NCBI GenBank assembly: GCA_947468275.1
Contig: CANIKO010000001.1
Location: forward strand, 124,001-188,000
DNA: 64,000 bases
Origin: Bacteroidota bacterium
Lineage (GTDB): Bacteria > Bacteroidota > Bacteroidia > NS11-12g > UBA9320
Direction: 5' to 3'
In this document: positions 62,571 through 64,000 of the stretch, in pieces
Layout: every line of letters begins with the position of its first letter
Position numbering within the stretch: position 1 is the stretch's first letter
The notes under the pieces: generated by a model
What the model saw: the letters and a program-made list of their open reading frames with translations, nothing else
What the model was told of the DNA's origin: nothing
Databases searched by the model: none
Position numbers and translations under genes: made by a program

Positions 62571-64000
62571 ATGATTGATGATATCAAACATTACAAAAAT
62601 CGGTTGATATATTACATGAGGTTAAGAAGTACATTTTTCAATAATTACCAGATAATAAAGACGTGTTGGGTTGTGTTATTATTCAATTTTATTGGATATT
62701 TAATGTTTGCCGAACTCCAGCAAGGGCAAGATGTAATTAGGTCGCTTGGGTTTCAAAGCAATGGAAATGTTTTTAATTCAAGGCACACATTTATGCTTTG
62801 CATTTTAATGATTTATTGGGGATGGCAAAATTTTCGTTCCGCTCGTATCATTACGCACTTTAAATCATTTCATTTTTCTGAGTTTTATAAACCCTATGCC
62901 ACTCGAACCATTGTTATAATTCCTAGGATTTTTTCTTCATTACCGTTTTTAATTATTTCCTATGCTACCTTTAAAGCAAATGATGGCTTTGTTTCTTTAA
63001 TTTTATTATACCTAACAATGGCTATATGGCTATATGTTTTTTTGATCTATCGCCGAAAAATAATGGTATTTTTAATGGCCAAAAACTTTCCTTTTCGCTT
63101 TTTACTCGACTACATTCCTGTAAAAAATGATGGGTACCCCGTTGCTTTTATAATTTATAAACAACGGTGGTGGATTATTCAAAGGTTTTTAATTTTAGCA
63201 CTTACATTCGCTTTAGTATTGGCCTTTCCTATTCGTTTTTCAAGATTTATCGGAGTGTGCGGGATTGTTATTTTAGCCCTTAGCAGTTGGATGATGTTTT
63301 TCACTTTACTTGCACTCTTCGAGCATCGATATAAAACACCATTTGTTTTTCTTTTTTTCTTGTGCTTTTTTCTATTTAGTTTTTTTAATAATAATCATGA
63401 AATAAGAAATCTAAACAAAGAAAAACCTGATAAAAGAATGTATATTGATACATATATTAATCATTGGTTACAGAAAAAAAATGAATTAGAAGATACGGTA
63501 AAAGTGTGTCTTGTAGCCTGTGAAGGAGGAGGAATACGGTCAGCTTATTGGTCAAATGAGGTGTTAAGTGAATTGAATTTAAAAGTAGCTGATTTTAATA
63601 ACCACATTTTGGCATATAGTTCTGTATCTGGCGGTACATTGGGGACCGTGTGTTATAATTTGGCTGGCCAATGCAGTTCAAATCCTGTTCAGGCCAGAAA
63701 TATTGGACGTGATTTTTTAAAGAAAGATTTTCTTTCGCCAATTATGGGATATGCCATGTTTCCGGATGCCCTTCAACGATTTTTGCCTTTTCCTATAGCC
63801 AAATTTGATAGGGCAGCCATTCTCGAGAAAACATGGGAAGGCAGCTGGGAAGGGACTTGTTTGGATCAACCCTCACTATTAAAAAAAGGATATCTCGAAA
63901 ATAAATTTACGGGTAGAGATGATCAAGGTCCATTGCTCTTTTTTAATGCTACACAAATTGAAACTGGAAAGAGAGTATTAATTAGCCCAGTAAAATTTGG
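62571..64000 (+). CDS. Patatin-like phospholipase with N-terminal membrane domain (partial)
   Basis: The 3' end is cut by the window edge; at least 476 residues are open. ATG 62571 and in-frame ATG 62616 are both possible. About six hydrophobic segments occur in the first ~285 residues (for example VVLLFNFIGYLMFAELQQ, FLILALTFALVLAFPIRF, TPFVFLFFLCFFLFSFF). Then a cytoplasmic or periplasmic domain has VKVCLVACEGGGIRSAYWSN (oxyanion-type motif) and LAYSSVSGGTLGTVC, a patatin-like nucleophile loop where the first Gly of GxSxG is Ser. Lipid acyl hydrolase activity is likely. The downstream catalytic Asp is not visible. Confidence 0.82.
   Translation, partial: MIDDIKHYKNRLIYYMRLRSTFFNNYQIIKTCWVVLLFNFIGYLMFAELQQGQDVIRSLGFQSNGNVFNSRHTFMLCILMIYWGWQNFRSARIITHFKSFHFSEFYKPYATRTIVIIPRIFSSLPFLIISYATFKANDGFVSLILLYLTMAIWLYVFLIYRRKIMVFLMAKNFPFRFLLDYIPVKNDGYPVAFIIYKQRWWIIQRFLILALTFALVLAFPIRFSRFIGVCGIVILALSSWMMFFTLLALFEHRYKTPFVFLFFLCFFLFSFFNNNHEIRNLNKEKPDKRMYIDTYINHWLQKKNELEDTVKVCLVACEGGGIRSAYWSNEVLSELNLKVADFNNHILAYSSVSGGTLGTVCYNLAGQCSSNPVQARNIGRDFLKKDFLSPIMGYAMFPDALQRFLPFPIAKFDRAAILEKTWEGSWEGTCLDQPSLLKKGYLENKFTGRDDQGPLLFFNATQIETGKRVLISPVKF

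Overview
The window reads as a chromosomal segment of a low-GC member of the Bacteroidota. The evidence is: large secreted proteins ending in a type IX secretion (T9SS) type A sorting domain, a Bacteroidetes-type S46 dipeptidyl-peptidase, BshB1 of bacillithiol synthesis, DUF4294 and DUF2279 proteins, a fused isobutyryl-CoA mutase, no clear Shine-Dalgarno sites, many TTG starts, and promoters of the TTG-N19-TAnnTTTG type. A finer placement cannot be made from sequence alone. No rRNA, tRNA or CRISPR array was seen.

Layout. 1-2.7 kb: a photolyase (cut by the window edge) and an SDR-family gene face a MerR/B12-binding regulator of the CarH/LitR light-sensor type. 2.8-15.3 kb: surface-carbohydrate genes (glycosyltransferase, asparagine synthetase, two methyltransferases, a flippase) surround a tandem pair of 973-residue Kelch plus Ig-like T9SS proteins. 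15.3-21.8 kb: queG, a GH13-like lipoprotein whose catalytic residues all appear to be replaced, a BadF-type sugar kinase, bshB1, a DUF4294 protein, a cell-wall amidase and pcm. 21.8-25.1 kb: a tightly overlapping operon of a degenerate Gfo/Idh/MocA protein, a lipoprotein and a polyprenyl sugar-phosphate transferase. 25.2-29.2 kb: lepA and the S46 peptidase.

29.4-36.8 kb is accessory: two orphan lipoproteins, a broken gene remnant, and a 1844-residue T9SS protein that looks richer in G+C than its neighbours. 36.9-41.7 kb: an aminotransferase IV, icmF and an orphan. 41.8-42.7 kb: an IS200/IS605-type Y1 transposase bracketed by inverted copies of a two-hairpin palindromic element, with a third copy upstream. 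42.8-48.4 kb: lipid kinase, mazG, methyltransferase, PAP2 phosphatase and priA.

48.5-51.2 kb holds four unfamiliar genes: two small secreted Cys-containing proteins, a propeller-like protein and a CxxC thioredoxin-like protein. They resemble in layout the NVEALA-peptide/propeller/thiol-oxidoreductase sets of Bacteroides and are the best candidate here for an undescribed system. 51.3-56.5 kb: DUF2279 protein, phosphohexomutase, an unknown exported protein, glutaryl-CoA dehydrogenase and folB. 56.5-60.0 kb: a probable copper-uptake operon (small Cys protein, Met/His-rich lipoprotein, OprC-like TonB receptor). 60.2-64 kb: thioredoxin, DUF58 protein, an SPFH lipoprotein and the start of a membrane-anchored patatin-like protein.
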